From NCBI GenBank assembly GCA_030424595.1, contig JAUHWG010000049.1, positions 1-45,855 of the forward strand: a DNA stretch of 45,855 nucleotides, given 5' to 3'. Below the pieces are notes generated by a model. That model worked only from the letters and a program-made list of their open reading frames with translations, was not told the origin of the DNA and ran no database searches. Source of the stretch: Polyangia bacterium. Its GTDB lineage: Bacteria > Myxococcota_A > Polyangia > Nannocystales > Nannocystaceae. Each line of letters begins with the position of its first letter. The first letter of the stretch is position 1. Positions 25,119-34,186 of this stretch are shown here, piece by piece. The position numbers and the translations under genes are program-made.

Positions 25119-26090
25119 CTAGCGCTTCGCGACCGTGTAGCATGTGCCACGGCCCATCCCGTGACGGGTCAGGTGACCGTTCTTCACCAGCTGGCCGATG
25201 TGGAAGCGGAGCTTGCGACGGCCCATCCCGGTGCGCTCCTCCAGCTCCTGCATCGTCGCCTCCTTGAGGCGGCGGACCATCGGTACGAGCAGCTTGGCGG
25301 CCTGCTCGAGGCTGAGCGCCTCCTCCTCGACAGCGGCATCGAGCTTCGTCACGCCCTTCTTCCCGCTCTTCTTCGACCCGGCCTTCTTGCTCGTCGCCTG
25401 CTTCGCCGTCCGCTTGCTGGTGGCCTTCTTCGCTGTGGTCTTCTTGGCGCTCTTCTTGCCCGCGGCTGTCTTGCCCGCGACCTTCTTGCTCGTCGCCTTC
25501 TTCGCGACCTTCTTCGCCGTCGCCTTCTTGCTCGTCGTCTTCTTCGCGGTCTTCTTCGCCGCGACCTTCTTGGTCGCCTTCTTCTTCGCCGCGGTCTTCT
25601 TCGTGGCCTTCTTCGTGGCCTTCTTCGCCGCGACCTTCTTGGTCGCCTTCTTCTTCGCCGCGGCCTTCTTGGCGCTCCTCTTCTTGGAGGTCCGCCAGAC
25701 GCTCACCGGCGGCTCATCCGCCTGCTCGTCGGCCTCGGCCTCGGCCTCAACCTCATCGGCCTCAACCTCATCGTCGTCGTCGGCCTCGTCGTCGGCCTCG
25801 GCCTCGGCCTCGTCCTCGTCCTCATCGGCGGAGACGACTTCGACGATCTCAGCCCGCTCCTTGGCGACGATCTCGGGCGCCGCCACCAGGACCTCGGCGA
25901 GCTCGGCGAGGTTGAGCTCGCCAAAGGCCTCGCCCCAGCCGATGTCGGCGGCGGCGTCGAGCACCTCGCCCATCGTCGTCCCCGGGTCCAGCTCCTCGGC
26001 GAGCACCTCCAACACCGCTCGGCGCTGCTCCTTGGGGAGGTGGCTGCGAAAGTAATCATCATAGTGAGAGGTGCGCGACACGGCGCGCAC
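25119..26090 (-). CDS. Acidic/H1-like basic-tail protein with C-terminal winged helix
   Basis: A 323-residue protein with four parts. Residues about 1-85 form a helical, non-repetitive domain (YDDYFRSHLPKEQRRAVLEV, GEVLDAAADIGWGEAFG). Residues about 88-127 are almost pure Asp/Glu/Ala (DEDEDEAEAEADDEADDDDE). Residues about 135-247 are Lys/Ala/Thr repeats of the AAKKxTKK type, as in bacterial histone H1-like and KDEL-free AlgP-type tails. Residues about 256-323 form a winged helix (LVPMVRRLKEATMQELEERTG, RRKLRFHIGQLVKNGHLTRHG, GTCYTV). The tail should bind DNA without sequence preference and the acidic block could shield it. GTG at 26088-26090 or 26079-26081 is the start. I do not know a named protein with this exact order. 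Confidence 0.82.
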   Translation of the reverse strand: MRAVSRTSHYDDYFRSHLPKEQRRAVLEVLAEELDPGTTMGEVLDAAADIGWGEAFGELNLAELAEVLVAAPEIVAKERAEIVEVVSADEDEDEAEAEADDEADDDDEVEADEVEAEAEADEQADEPPVSVWRTSKKRSAKKAAAKKKATKKVAAKKATKKATKKTAAKKKATKKVAAKKTAKKTTSKKATAKKVAKKATSKKVAGKTAAGKKSAKKTTAKKATSKRTAKQATSKKAGSKKSGKKGVTKLDAAVEEEALSLEQAAKLLVPMVRRLKEATMQELEERTGMGRRKLRFHIGQLVKNGHLTRHGMGRGTCYTVAKR

Positions 26091-26273
26091 AATAACACTC
26101 GCCCCCCCCTGTTCAAGCCCGGTCTACGGCCCCTGCAATGCGCCGACGAGAGACGCAGACCGGCGCCGCGACAGGCCCGGAGGGGCCTCGACATCGGTGC
26201 GCCGGCCGGCCCCTGACGACGCTAGCAGCCCTGACGGTGGCCCTGACAGCGGCTTGAGGGCGAGGAGAAGCGC

Positions 26274-28427
26274 CTACTCAGCGCTCTCCGGCGTCGTCAC
26301 AGCGTCGCCGCCGTCGCCACCGTCGGTCTCGCCGTCGGTCTCCGCCTCGATCACCGGCCGCGGCACATAGCCCTCGATCGGCGACTTCCGCTTGCCCTGG
26401 ATCCGGCCCTTGGTCACCTCGACCGGGATCGGCTCCGCGAGGCGGTAGCGGTACCCGCGGGTCTTGAGGCTGATCGTGTGCTCCTTGCCCTCCCACTCAA
26501 AGGCCCGGCCAAAGCCGAGCGGCGTCTGCCCCTCGCGCTCAAAGGCCCGGTGCATGAGGATGAAGGAGAAGAGGCGGACAGCGCTCATATTGTAGAGGCG
26601 ATGGCAGCCGTGGGAGAAGCGGCGCATGATCGACATGTAGTCGACCGAACCGTGCGTCCGGATCTGGTTGTCGAGGACGGAGGTGATGTTGCCTTCGTCG
26701 TCTGTGATCTCACGAACATGGTAGGCCGCGACCAGGCCGTACGCGGAGGCGTAGCCCGGCCCCATCTCGTCGTAGTTGACGGCGAGCTGGACGCGGCCGT
26801 CGAGCCAACGACGCTTGAGCAGGTCCCGCGGCGGCGTCGAGGCCGGCGGGATCCAGGTCGGCCCGGCGACGATGTCCCGCCACACCCGCGAGCCGACGTC
26901 GGAGTTCTTGTACTTGAGCTGCTCGATCCCCTCGTGCATCTCGGTCCGCCACGAGCCGATCGTCGTCGGCCAGTGGACCAGCGGGATCCGCTGATCGAGG
27001 TAGTTGGTGTAGAGCGTCAGCTTTGGCCGGCGCTTGCGGGGCTGGCCGAGCTTGCGCCCGTCCTCCGCGTAGGGGAAGTCGTACCAGATGTCGCCGCGAT
27101 CGATCACGACCTCGAAGTCCATGTCGTCGCTGTAGTAGGCGGGCAGCGGCGGCATCCGGACCGCGACGAGCAGGTTCTCGAAGCCCTTCGGGTCGAGATC
27201 GGAGAGGAGCGCGAGCTGACGCGCGGCCCCCTCGGCGGTCTCGAGGCCGAGGGCGGTGAGGGTCGTGTCGCTGAATTCGGTGATCAGGTCCGGGAGGGGG
27301 TGCTCAACCCCATCCGCGTCCTTCCAACGAAAGTCCCGCCACCGACCGGCGCTGCCGTCCTCGAGGATCCCCGCCGCCGAGGCCGTGCGCTCGGTGATCA
27401 CCCGCTTCAGGCGGGCGTGCACGCTCTCGGCCTGGGTCATCCCCAGGGCCGGGAGGTTGTCGTTGGTGAAGTGCCCCCACCCCATCACCGCGTGCTTCTT
27501 CTCGAAGTTCGCGAGGGCGTGGGTCGTCTGGCTGTCGAAGACGCCGGGCTTGAACTTGCCGCGCCCGTCTTGGCCGTTGAAGAGCTTCTCGCAGCGAAAG
27601 CGCCGCTGGGCGTGATCGATGACGTCGATCTGGTCCTGCAGCGCCCGCCAATCCTTGTAGGCCTTCGCGACCCGCGGATCGTCCTTGGCGGCCTCGGGGT
27701 CCTTCGGATCGAGGCGAGCCTTCTTAAGCTTCGTCGTCAGGCTCTTGCGCAGCCACGCCGCCTTGCGCTCGTCCTTCTTGCCCTTGCTCGCCGACCGGTA
27801 GGCGATCACCCCGGAGAAGCGAGAGAAGACCTCGGGGTCGAAGCCCGCCTCGTCGAGGCAGGCCTGGATCGCCTCGGCCTCGGCCCACTCGCCGTGGATC
27901 ACCTGCAGGGTCGGCGGGATCCCGTAGAGCTCGAGGTAGTTGCCCTCGTGCTCCTTGAGGGGCTTGCCGTCCGCGTCGTTGCGGTTGTTGGCGAGGCCGA
28001 CGTACATCTCCCGGTACTCGTTGGCGGCCTCATCGTCGACACCGACGGTCTTGTCGCTAAAGATGTAGGGCACCCAGCTGTTGCTGAGGTCGACGACCGT
28101 GTAGCCCGCCGCCTCGGCCTCGGAGATCTCCATCTTTTTTGGTGCGGAGGGGTCGTCATCAAAGGCCCAGACGACCGCGGCGGGGTGCTCAGCCAGGCTC
28201 GCCTTCGCGACCCTCGGCAAGACCGGCGGGGCTGGCTCGTCGGCGACGCCCTCAGGCGACTCGTCGGCGCCTGTCGGCGCCTGCAGCACGCCCTGCTCCT
28301 CCCCCGACTCGGCGACAGGCCGGGTGTTGGAGCAGGCCGCCACCGACGCGAGCCCGACGCCGCAGGCGATCCCCAGCGCCACCGCAGAATTCCAACAACC
28401 AAGACCTTTTCGCGGAGTCGCCCACAT
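26274..28427 (-). CDS. L,D-transpeptidase (YkuD family) lipoprotein
   Basis: From ATG 28425-28427 (MWATPRKGLGCWN) the protein has 717 residues; a 17-residue extension upstream is less likely. A signal sequence ends in lipobox ASVAAC. A Pro/Glu-rich linker is followed by a long helical region, a peptidoglycan-binding-like segment (VFDSQTTHALANFEKKHAVMGW, about 300-330) and a C-terminal YkuD domain. The catalytic motif is RFSHGCHRLYNMSAVRLF with Cys 608; the usual form is SHGCxRL. Upstream His is in RTHGSVDYMS. The enzyme forms 3-3 cross-links or attaches proteins to peptidoglycan in the periplasm. The size is well above the single-domain family (about 170-330 residues). It reads opposite to the adjacent lipoprotein gene. 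Confidence 0.87.
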   Translation of the reverse strand: MWATPRKGLGCWNSAVALGIACGVGLASVAACSNTRPVAESGEEQGVLQAPTGADESPEGVADEPAPPVLPRVAKASLAEHPAAVVWAFDDDPSAPKKMEISEAEAAGYTVVDLSNSWVPYIFSDKTVGVDDEAANEYREMYVGLANNRNDADGKPLKEHEGNYLELYGIPPTLQVIHGEWAEAEAIQACLDEAGFDPEVFSRFSGVIAYRSASKGKKDERKAAWLRKSLTTKLKKARLDPKDPEAAKDDPRVAKAYKDWRALQDQIDVIDHAQRRFRCEKLFNGQDGRGKFKPGVFDSQTTHALANFEKKHAVMGWGHFTNDNLPALGMTQAESVHARLKRVITERTASAAGILEDGSAGRWRDFRWKDADGVEHPLPDLITEFSDTTLTALGLETAEGAARQLALLSDLDPKGFENLLVAVRMPPLPAYYSDDMDFEVVIDRGDIWYDFPYAEDGRKLGQPRKRRPKLTLYTNYLDQRIPLVHWPTTIGSWRTEMHEGIEQLKYKNSDVGSRVWRDIVAGPTWIPPASTPPRDLLKRRWLDGRVQLAVNYDEMGPGYASAYGLVAAYHVREITDDEGNITSVLDNQIRTHGSVDYMSIMRRFSHGCHRLYNMSAVRLFSFILMHRAFEREGQTPLGFGRAFEWEGKEHTISLKTRGYRYRLAEPIPVEVTKGRIQGKRKSPIEGYVPRPVIEAETDGETDGGDGGDAVTTPESAE

Positions 28428-28690
28428 ACGCAGGGAGGAGCTTAGCGCGGGCCCGACGAGCCGCCAAAGGACCCGCAAGGGCGCGTCGGAGGCCGACTTC
28501 GACCCCGACCGCGCAGCCTTCCACGGCCCGGAAGACCTCTACCAATGAGGATATCCGTCGCCGATGGCGCGGAGTTGCAGTGCGCTCGCCCACGGGTGGG
28601 GTCCGTTGGCACCAGCATCCGTTCCAGGATCCTTTACAAGCCGCGCCCCGGTATGCCAGGGTCTCACGGTACTCACGGGAGACCGCTTCG
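28428..28690. other. Divergent promoter region
   Basis: About 260 bp between the divergent L,D-transpeptidase and lipoprotein genes. A ggag stretch at 28678-28681 serves as ribosome binding site of the right gene. No other element stands out. Confidence 0.4.
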
Positions 28691-29407
28691 TTGAGCTTTG
28701 TCAGGTCCGCACTCTTTCACGCTGCGATCTTCGCCATTGGCGCTGTAACTGCGATTGCCTGCTTCCAAGGCGACGACTACGGGAACCCGGCGTTCCGCTG
28801 CGCTCCGAGCGAAGGCGAGGCCGCATGCCCAGACAGCTACGCCTGCTGCTCGGACGACCCGGCCGCGCAGGGCGGCAAGCTTCCGGCCTATCGCGGGGTC
28901 GCAGCCTCGGCGACCCTCGGGGCGCCGATCTTCGCCGAGAACAACAACCCCCTCAGCTCCCAGGGCATGTGCGTCCAGACGGCGGCGGTCGCCAACCCGC
29001 TCGCCAACGGCTGCCCGGTCGCGTGCAATCCGACCTGGGCGGCGGAGGACATCAGCAACATCTGCGGCGGCGCTGCCTGCTGCCAGACAGAAGAGCTCGA
29101 TGACAAGGATTGCATCCAAGACCCCAACACTGGCGTCTGGCGCGCTGTCACCGGGGCGGACATCCTCACCGGCGTAAGCACCTGGGGCAACAAGCACGGG
29201 ACCAACCAGGACCCCGAGGCGAAGGGCTGTGCGGCCTTCGCGATGACCTCGGACGGGGCCGACCCGACCTTCCAGGACTGCCTCAGCCAGCTCTCGGTGG
29301 CCAACCAGCGCGGCTTCTGCAACGCGACGTGCCCCTGCGTCGAAGATACCTGCGCGCTGAAGAACCCGGGCGCGGTGCCGAAGTGCGGCGTCGTCCCGGC
29401 GGGCTAG
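28691..29407 (+). CDS. Cys-rich lipoprotein of unknown function
   Basis: I start this 238-residue protein at TTG 28691, because GGAG (28678-28681) lies nine bases upstream and the frame then opens directly with a lipoprotein signal: MSFVRSALFHAAIFAIGAVTAIAC, lipobox AIAC. The mature protein is Cys-rich (about 20 Cys), with CxPSEGEAACPDSYACC, CGGAACC and FCNATCPC motifs that would form disulphide bonds. The longer frame upstream is Arg/Pro-rich and overlaps the divergent gene. I recognise no family. It is likely exported and surface- or periplasm-anchored. A classic T-tract terminator follows. Confidence 0.75.
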   Translation: MSFVRSALFHAAIFAIGAVTAIACFQGDDYGNPAFRCAPSEGEAACPDSYACCSDDPAAQGGKLPAYRGVAASATLGAPIFAENNNPLSSQGMCVQTAAVANPLANGCPVACNPTWAAEDISNICGGAACCQTEELDDKDCIQDPNTGVWRAVTGADILTGVSTWGNKHGTNQDPEAKGCAAFAMTSDGADPTFQDCLSQLSVANQRGFCNATCPCVEDTCALKNPGAVPKCGVVPAG

Positions 29408-29440
29408 GCCCCCACGAGCTGAGCCCCGGCCAGCCAGATC

Positions 29441-29480
29441 CGCCGTCCGCCAGGCCCTCGCGCCGCGGACGGCGATTTTT
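29441..29480 (+). terminator. Intrinsic terminator
   Basis: cgccgtccgc (29441-29450) pairs perfectly with gcggacggcg (29465-29474), a 10-bp GC stem with a 14-base loop, followed by a T run (attttta). It lies 34 bp after the stop of the Cys-rich lipoprotein gene. Confidence 0.88.
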
Positions 29481-29607
29481 ATGGTCCCCGGCGCCAGAGC
29501 GCTTTGCGCACAGTTGGCCCGGCCCCGACCTTCGCTTACATTCTGGGCCCTCGCGCCCCGACCTCGCCGCCGTCCTCTCAGGTCCGGCGCCTCGACCGTA
29601 GCAGCCT

Positions 29608-32600
29608 ATGTCCCCATCCCCCACAGCCAAGCCTGGCTCCTCGGCCGGAGCGCCGACACCTTCGACCACGAAGGCGTCCGCCAAAAAGAAGACGGCGAAG
29701 AAGAAGTCCGCCGCCAAGAAGAAGACCGCCAAGAAGAAGGCCGCCAAGAAGACCGCCAAGAAGGCGGCCACGAAGACGACGACCAAGAAGACGGCGTCCA
29801 AGAAGACGGCGAAGAAGAAGACGGCGAAGAAGAAGACGGCGAAGAAGAAGACGGCGTCCAAGAAGACGGCCGCCAAGAAGACGGCGACCAAGAAGAAGGC
29901 CGCCAAGAAGAAGACCGCCAAGAAGAAGACGGCGACCAAGAAGACCGCCACGCCCAGCGGCGGGTCGGCGGACGGCAAAGAGCTGGTGATCGTCGAGAGC
30001 CCCGCCAAGGCCAAGACGATCAACAAGTACCTCGGCGATGGGTTCGTCGTCCAAGCGAGCGTCGGCCATATCCGCGATCTTCCGACCAAGGCGCCCAAGG
30101 GGACCAAGATGCCGGTCCCCGGCGTCGACCTCGAGCACGACTTTCAGCCGACCTACGAGGTCCTCGCGCAGAAGGCGAAGACGGTCAACGAGCTCAAGCG
30201 CCTGGCCAAGGGCGCGTCGAAGATCTGGTTCGCGACCGACCTTGACCGCGAGGGGGAGGCGATCGCCTGGCACCTCGCGCAGGTCCTCGGGATCGAGCCG
30301 AAGTCCGCCAAGCGCGTGGTCTTCAACGCGATCACCCAGGCCGACGTCCAGCGCGCGTTCGCCAACCCGCGGGCGATCGACGAGGGCAAGGTCAACGCCC
30401 AGCAGGCGCGCCGGATCCTCGACCGGATCGTCGGTTACCAAGCCTCTCCGCTCCTCTGGAAGAAGGTCGCTCGCGGCCTCTCCGCCGGGCGCGTCCAGTC
30501 GGTCGCCGTCCGCCTCGTCGTCATCCGCGAGCGGGAGATCGCCGCCTTCGTCCCCGACGAGCGCTGGCAGGTCAGCGTCCGCCTGGTCCAGGATCCCGCC
30601 CGCAGCGGCGAGCTGATCCCCGCGTGGGCGGCCTACAAGGCCGAGCCGGGCGAGAAGGGGAAGGGCCACACGATCAAGGAGCAAAACCGGTGGATGTCCG
30701 AGCGCGAGGGGCTCAAGGCTGAGCTGGTCGAGTTCCAGGGCGCCCGCTTCGACGTCGGCACCAGCGCCGACGAGGCCCGCGACCTCTCCGCCGAGATCCA
30801 AGCGGTGACCCGCGCCGCTGGCCTCAAGGAGCCGACGGTCACGAGCGTCGAGGACCCCGACGGCAAGGGCCCCGCCCGCTGGAAGCGGCAGGTCCAGGGT
30901 GAGCTGCCGACCAGCGTCCGCTACCGCGTGCGGAGCATCGAGACCCGACGCACGACCTCCAAGCCGCCGGCCCCCTTTATCACCTCGAGCCTCCAGATCG
31001 CCGCCGCCAACCAGCTCAGCTTCACCGCGCAGCGGACCATGCGGACCGCCCAGTCGCTCTACGAGGGCGTCAACATCCCCGGTGAGGGCCAGGTCGGCCT
31101 CATCACCTATATGAGAACGGACTCGGTCAACCTCTCCGCAGAGGCGATAAGCCAGCTCCGCTCCTACATCGACGGCTCCTTCGGCGCCGCCTACCTGCCC
31201 GCCGCGCCGATCGTCTACGCCTCGGCCAACAAGGACGCCCAGGAGGCGCACGAGGCGATCCGTCCGACCGACGCGCGTCGCCACCCCGAGGCCGTCCGCA
31301 GCGCCCTCACGGAGGAGCAGTACAAGCTCTACAAGCTGATCTGGTCCCGGGCTGTCGCCTGCCAGATGAACCCTGCGCTGTGGAACTCGACCGCGATCCA
31401 CCTCGAGCGCTGCGATCAGCCGACGACCGCCGTGGTCAAGACCAACGGTCGGATCCTCCACTTCGACGGCTACCTCCGGGTCGCCGGCCTGCCCAGCTCC
31501 GACGAGCAGACCCTGCCCCCCCTCAAGGAGGGCCAGGAGCTCGGCGTCTTCGCGATCGAGCCCGACCAGCGCTTTACCAGCCCGCCGCCCCGCTACTCGG
31601 AGGCCTCGCTGGTCAAGACCCTCGAGGCCGAGGGGATCGGCCGACCGTCGACCTACGCCTCGATCATCCAGGTGATCCAGGCCCGCAAGTACGTCGAGTC
31701 CCTCGACCGCCGCTTCCACTCGACCGACCTCGGCGAGGTCGTCACCGACAAGCTGGTCGAGGCCTTCCCGGATCTGATGGACGTCGGCTACACCCGGGCC
31801 ATGGAGGCCGAGCTCGACGAGATCGAGGAGCATAGCGCCGACTGGGTCGACATGCTCGGCCGCTTCTACGAGACCTTTAAGGCCTCGCTGGAGTCCGCCC
31901 ACGAGTCGCTCACCCACGCCAAGGCGGAGATCCAGCCGGCCCTCTACGCCTGCCCCAAGTGCGGCTCGCGGACCTGCTACCGCTTCGGCAAGAACGGCCG
32001 CTTCCTCTCCTGCACGACCTACCCCGAGTGCGACTACGCGGCGCCGATCGACCGCAAGGGGACGCCGCTGCTCCCCGAGCACGTCGACATCGCCTGCCCC
32101 GAGGACGGCTCGGACATGGAGCTGCGGAGCAGCCGCTTTGGCCCCTTTATCGCCTCGGTCGAGTACCCGGAGACCAAGTACGTCATCAACCTCGACAAGA
32201 AGGGTGGGATCAAGCTCCCGACCCCGCCGCCGCTGGTGACCGATGAGCTGTGCGAGAAGTGCGACGCGCCGCTGAACCTCCGCCTGGGCAAGCGCGGGCC
32301 CTGGCTCGGCTGCTCACGCTTCCCCAAGTGTCGCGGGCGGATGGGCTGGAACAAGCTCGAGGAGTCCCGCCAGGCGGAGCTCCAGGCCGCGCTCGACGAG
32401 CACTACAAGGCGAACCCGCCGGCGATCCTCCGCCGGCATGACGGCACCGTGATCGCCGACGGCACGCCGGTCCAGGACCTGCTCCTCCCCGGAGGGGTCG
32501 CCGAGCTGCCCCACCACCCCGAGGCGGTCGCGGAGTTCGCCGAGAAGGCCGCCGAGGCCGAGCTCGTCGAGACCGCGGCCAAGGCCGAGCGCACCAAGGT

Positions 32601-32631
32601 CGCCACCACCGCGGCGGCGACCCCCGCCTAG
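29608..32631 (+). CDS. topA: DNA topoisomerase I with N-terminal Lys/Ala-rich tail
   Basis: A 1007-residue type IA topoisomerase. The core begins at residue about 125 with the Toprim domain (ELVIVESPAKAKTI with catalytic E130; acidic motif DLDREGE, D211 and D213). The active-site Tyr is Y501 in TYMRTDSVNLS. C-terminal zinc-ribbon-like repeats follow: CPKCGSRTCYRFG at 782, a cysteine-poor one near 830 and CEKCDAPLNLRLG at 882. The enzyme relaxes negative supercoils. Unusually, residues 22-114 are an almost uninterrupted Lys/Ala/Thr histone H1-like tail at the N-terminus (KKTAKKKTAKKKTAKK). Actinobacterial topA carries its Lys repeats at the C-terminus. The last 70 bp of the gene recur just downstream. 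Confidence 0.95.
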   Translation: MSPSPTAKPGSSAGAPTPSTTKASAKKKTAKKKSAAKKKTAKKKAAKKTAKKAATKTTTKKTASKKTAKKKTAKKKTAKKKTASKKTAAKKTATKKKAAKKKTAKKKTATKKTATPSGGSADGKELVIVESPAKAKTINKYLGDGFVVQASVGHIRDLPTKAPKGTKMPVPGVDLEHDFQPTYEVLAQKAKTVNELKRLAKGASKIWFATDLDREGEAIAWHLAQVLGIEPKSAKRVVFNAITQADVQRAFANPRAIDEGKVNAQQARRILDRIVGYQASPLLWKKVARGLSAGRVQSVAVRLVVIREREIAAFVPDERWQVSVRLVQDPARSGELIPAWAAYKAEPGEKGKGHTIKEQNRWMSEREGLKAELVEFQGARFDVGTSADEARDLSAEIQAVTRAAGLKEPTVTSVEDPDGKGPARWKRQVQGELPTSVRYRVRSIETRRTTSKPPAPFITSSLQIAAANQLSFTAQRTMRTAQSLYEGVNIPGEGQVGLITYMRTDSVNLSAEAISQLRSYIDGSFGAAYLPAAPIVYASANKDAQEAHEAIRPTDARRHPEAVRSALTEEQYKLYKLIWSRAVACQMNPALWNSTAIHLERCDQPTTAVVKTNGRILHFDGYLRVAGLPSSDEQTLPPLKEGQELGVFAIEPDQRFTSPPPRYSEASLVKTLEAEGIGRPSTYASIIQVIQARKYVESLDRRFHSTDLGEVVTDKLVEAFPDLMDVGYTRAMEAELDEIEEHSADWVDMLGRFYETFKASLESAHESLTHAKAEIQPALYACPKCGSRTCYRFGKNGRFLSCTTYPECDYAAPIDRKGTPLLPEHVDIACPEDGSDMELRSSRFGPFIASVEYPETKYVINLDKKGGIKLPTPPPLVTDELCEKCDAPLNLRLGKRGPWLGCSRFPKCRGRMGWNKLEESRQAELQAALDEHYKANPPAILRRHDGTVIADGTPVQDLLLPGGVAELPHHPEAVAEFAEKAAEAELVETAAKAERTKVATTAAATPA

Positions 32632-32730
32632 CGGCGGACCGGAGCGGCCTCGAGGGAGGGCGCACCAAGGTCGCCAACGCGGCGACGGCGACCCCGCCTC
32701 GCGGTGGACGACCGAAGCGGCCTCGAGGGA
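32590..32730. repeat. Duplicated 3' end of topA
   Basis: The stretch cgcaccaaggtcgcc ... agcggcctcgagggag, covering the last 40 bp of topA and bases beyond its stop (32590-32658), recurs directly after itself (32661-32730) with about ten differences. The second copy has lost the stop codon (tag reads tcg). Confidence 0.82.
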
Positions 32731-32840
32731 GAGCTCGCCGCGGGGACCCGCACCGAGCTCCCCTCGCCGCAGCTTCGCGGCGACATCGCCTCGCAGCGAC
32801 GTCGCCGCGGCACTGCTCGCCACCGCGTACGACCTGGCGC

Positions 32841-33350
32841 TTAGGTCAGCTCTCCCAGGAGCTCTTCACAGCCGCGCTGGAGGAGATCGTAGGTCGCGCG
32901 AAAGCCCTCGATGCCGCCGGAGATCGGATCGGCGACGTCGAGCTGGCGACCCTCCGCGCGCGGATCGACGAGGGTGCAGAAGAGGCGGACCCGCGCGCGG
33001 ATCGGCGCCTGCGGGCCGAAGGCCGAGGGACCCAGGAGGCGACGGATCTCCCCGTAGACCAGGCGATCCATCACCAGGACCTCGTCGAAGTCGTAGAAGT
33101 CGCCGCGGACCAGCTGTCGGCTGACGCCGGTGAGCGCGAAGCCACGCTCTTCGGCGACCTCGACGCTGAGGTGATGGGGAGCAGACCCCTCCCAGGCCGA
33201 GACCCCCGCGCTGTCGACGGCGAAGCGCCCCGCGAGGCCGCGACGCTCGACCTCCTGGCGAAAGATCCCCTCCGCCAGCGGCGAGCGGCAGATGTTGGCG
33301 TAGCAGACGAAGAGCACCCCCGTCTGGGGGCGAGCCGGCCTCTCGGCCAT
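32841..33350 (-). CDS. Low-molecular-weight protein-tyrosine phosphatase
   Basis: A 169-residue phosphatase, normal length for the family. The P-loop is C-Y-A-N-I-C-R-S (VLFVCYANICRSPLAEG), agreeing with the C(X)5R signature with Tyr-Ala where other members have (M/L)GN-like residues. The general acid is Asp in DVADPISGG near the C-terminus. It removes phosphate from tyrosine, or acts on arsenate-like or Arg substrates in relatives. Its ATG shares one base with the TGA of the upstream gene (TGATG), so translation of the two is probably linked. No tyrosine kinase lies nearby. Confidence 0.9.
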   Translation of the reverse strand: MAERPARPQTGVLFVCYANICRSPLAEGIFRQEVERRGLAGRFAVDSAGVSAWEGSAPHHLSVEVAEERGFALTGVSRQLVRGDFYDFDEVLVMDRLVYGEIRRLLGPSAFGPQAPIRARVRLFCTLVDPRAEGRQLDVADPISGGIEGFRATYDLLQRGCEELLGELT

Positions 33351-34186
33351 CAGCGGATCAGCGCCTGAACGGTCTTGTCGTCCTTGACCACCTCAAAGAG
33401 GGGGTCGTAGCCGACGGTCTTCAGCAGCTTCTTGCCGCCGCGCTTCTTCACCTCTTGGAGGTGGGCGATGGTCCCCGGGACGTTGCCCGAGAGGACCTCG
33501 ATCTTGGCGAGGTTAAAGCTCGGGTCCGGGAACTTCTCGTCCTTGTCGCGGGCCCACTCGAAGAACTTGATCGCGCGCTCATTCTCCCCCATCAGCGCCT
33601 CGCCGCGATCGTTGGCGGCCTTCGCCAGCTCGGACGCCTCCGCGCCCTGCTCCTCAGCCTCGGCGAGCGCCTTCTCAGCCTTGGCGTCGGAGGTCCGCTT
33701 GTTGCGGACCGACTTGAGGAGCGCCGCGATCGCGGCCTCGGCCTCGGCCTTCGCCGCGGCCTCCTTCTCCTCGGCGGAGGGCTCGGCGGCGGCCTCTCCC
33801 GCCGACTCCGCCGCGCCTGCCGACTCCGCCGCGCCCGCCGACTCCGCCTCGCCCGCCGACTCCGCCGCAGCTTCGCCCGCCGACTCGGCGACGACTCCGC
33901 CCGATTCCGCGCCGGCGGGATCCCCCGCGCTCGCGCCGGGACTCGAATCCGCGACCGCCGCGGAGTCTGCCGCACGCGTATCCCCGCTCTCTCCCGCTGC
34001 TCCAGCGGCGGAGTCGACCGCGGCCTCCCCGACCTTCGGCTCAACGCCCTTGTCCCCAGCCGAGGCCGCGGCAGGGGTCCCGCTCGCGTCTTCGCCCGTG
34101 TTCCCGGGCTTGTCGCCGCCACACGATACAGCGAGGGCCAGGGCGAAGAGGGACGTGACAGTAGCCAGTGTGCGCATGGACGGCAT
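33350..34186 (-). CDS. Ala/Ser/Glu-rich lipoprotein with TPR-like C-terminus
   Basis: From ATG 34184-34186 (MPSMRTLATVTS; ATG 34177 is an alternative) the protein has 278 residues. A signal sequence with lipobox LAVSC is followed by a long Ala/Ser/Glu linker with repeats of AESAGEA and AESAGAA, coded by near-identical units. The C-terminal 120 residues are helical (KALAEAEEQGAEASELAKAAND, IKFFEWARDKDEKFPDPSFNLAKIEVLSG) and resemble TPR units. It probably sits in the periplasm or on the surface and binds proteins. It precedes the phosphatase on the same strand with TGATG overlap and is divergent from the cytochrome operon, 75 bp away. Confidence 0.78.
   Translation of the reverse strand: MPSMRTLATVTSLFALALAVSCGGDKPGNTGEDASGTPAAASAGDKGVEPKVGEAAVDSAAGAAGESGDTRAADSAAVADSSPGASAGDPAGAESGGVVAESAGEAAAESAGEAESAGAAESAGAAESAGEAAAEPSAEEKEAAAKAEAEAAIAALLKSVRNKRTSDAKAEKALAEAEEQGAEASELAKAANDRGEALMGENERAIKFFEWARDKDEKFPDPSFNLAKIEVLSGNVPGTIAHLQEVKKRGGKKLLKTVGYDPLFEVVKDDKTVQALIR

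Noticed and set aside
26478..28445. 655-residue open frame on the plus strand across the L,D-transpeptidase
   Set aside because: No domain or signal is visible, and it mirrors the real gene on the minus strand.
29578..32082. 834-residue open frame on the minus strand across topA
   Set aside because: It is antisense to an unmistakable topoisomerase and consists of Leu/Asp/Arg/Gly-rich sequence that GC-rich codon use produces on the opposite strand.
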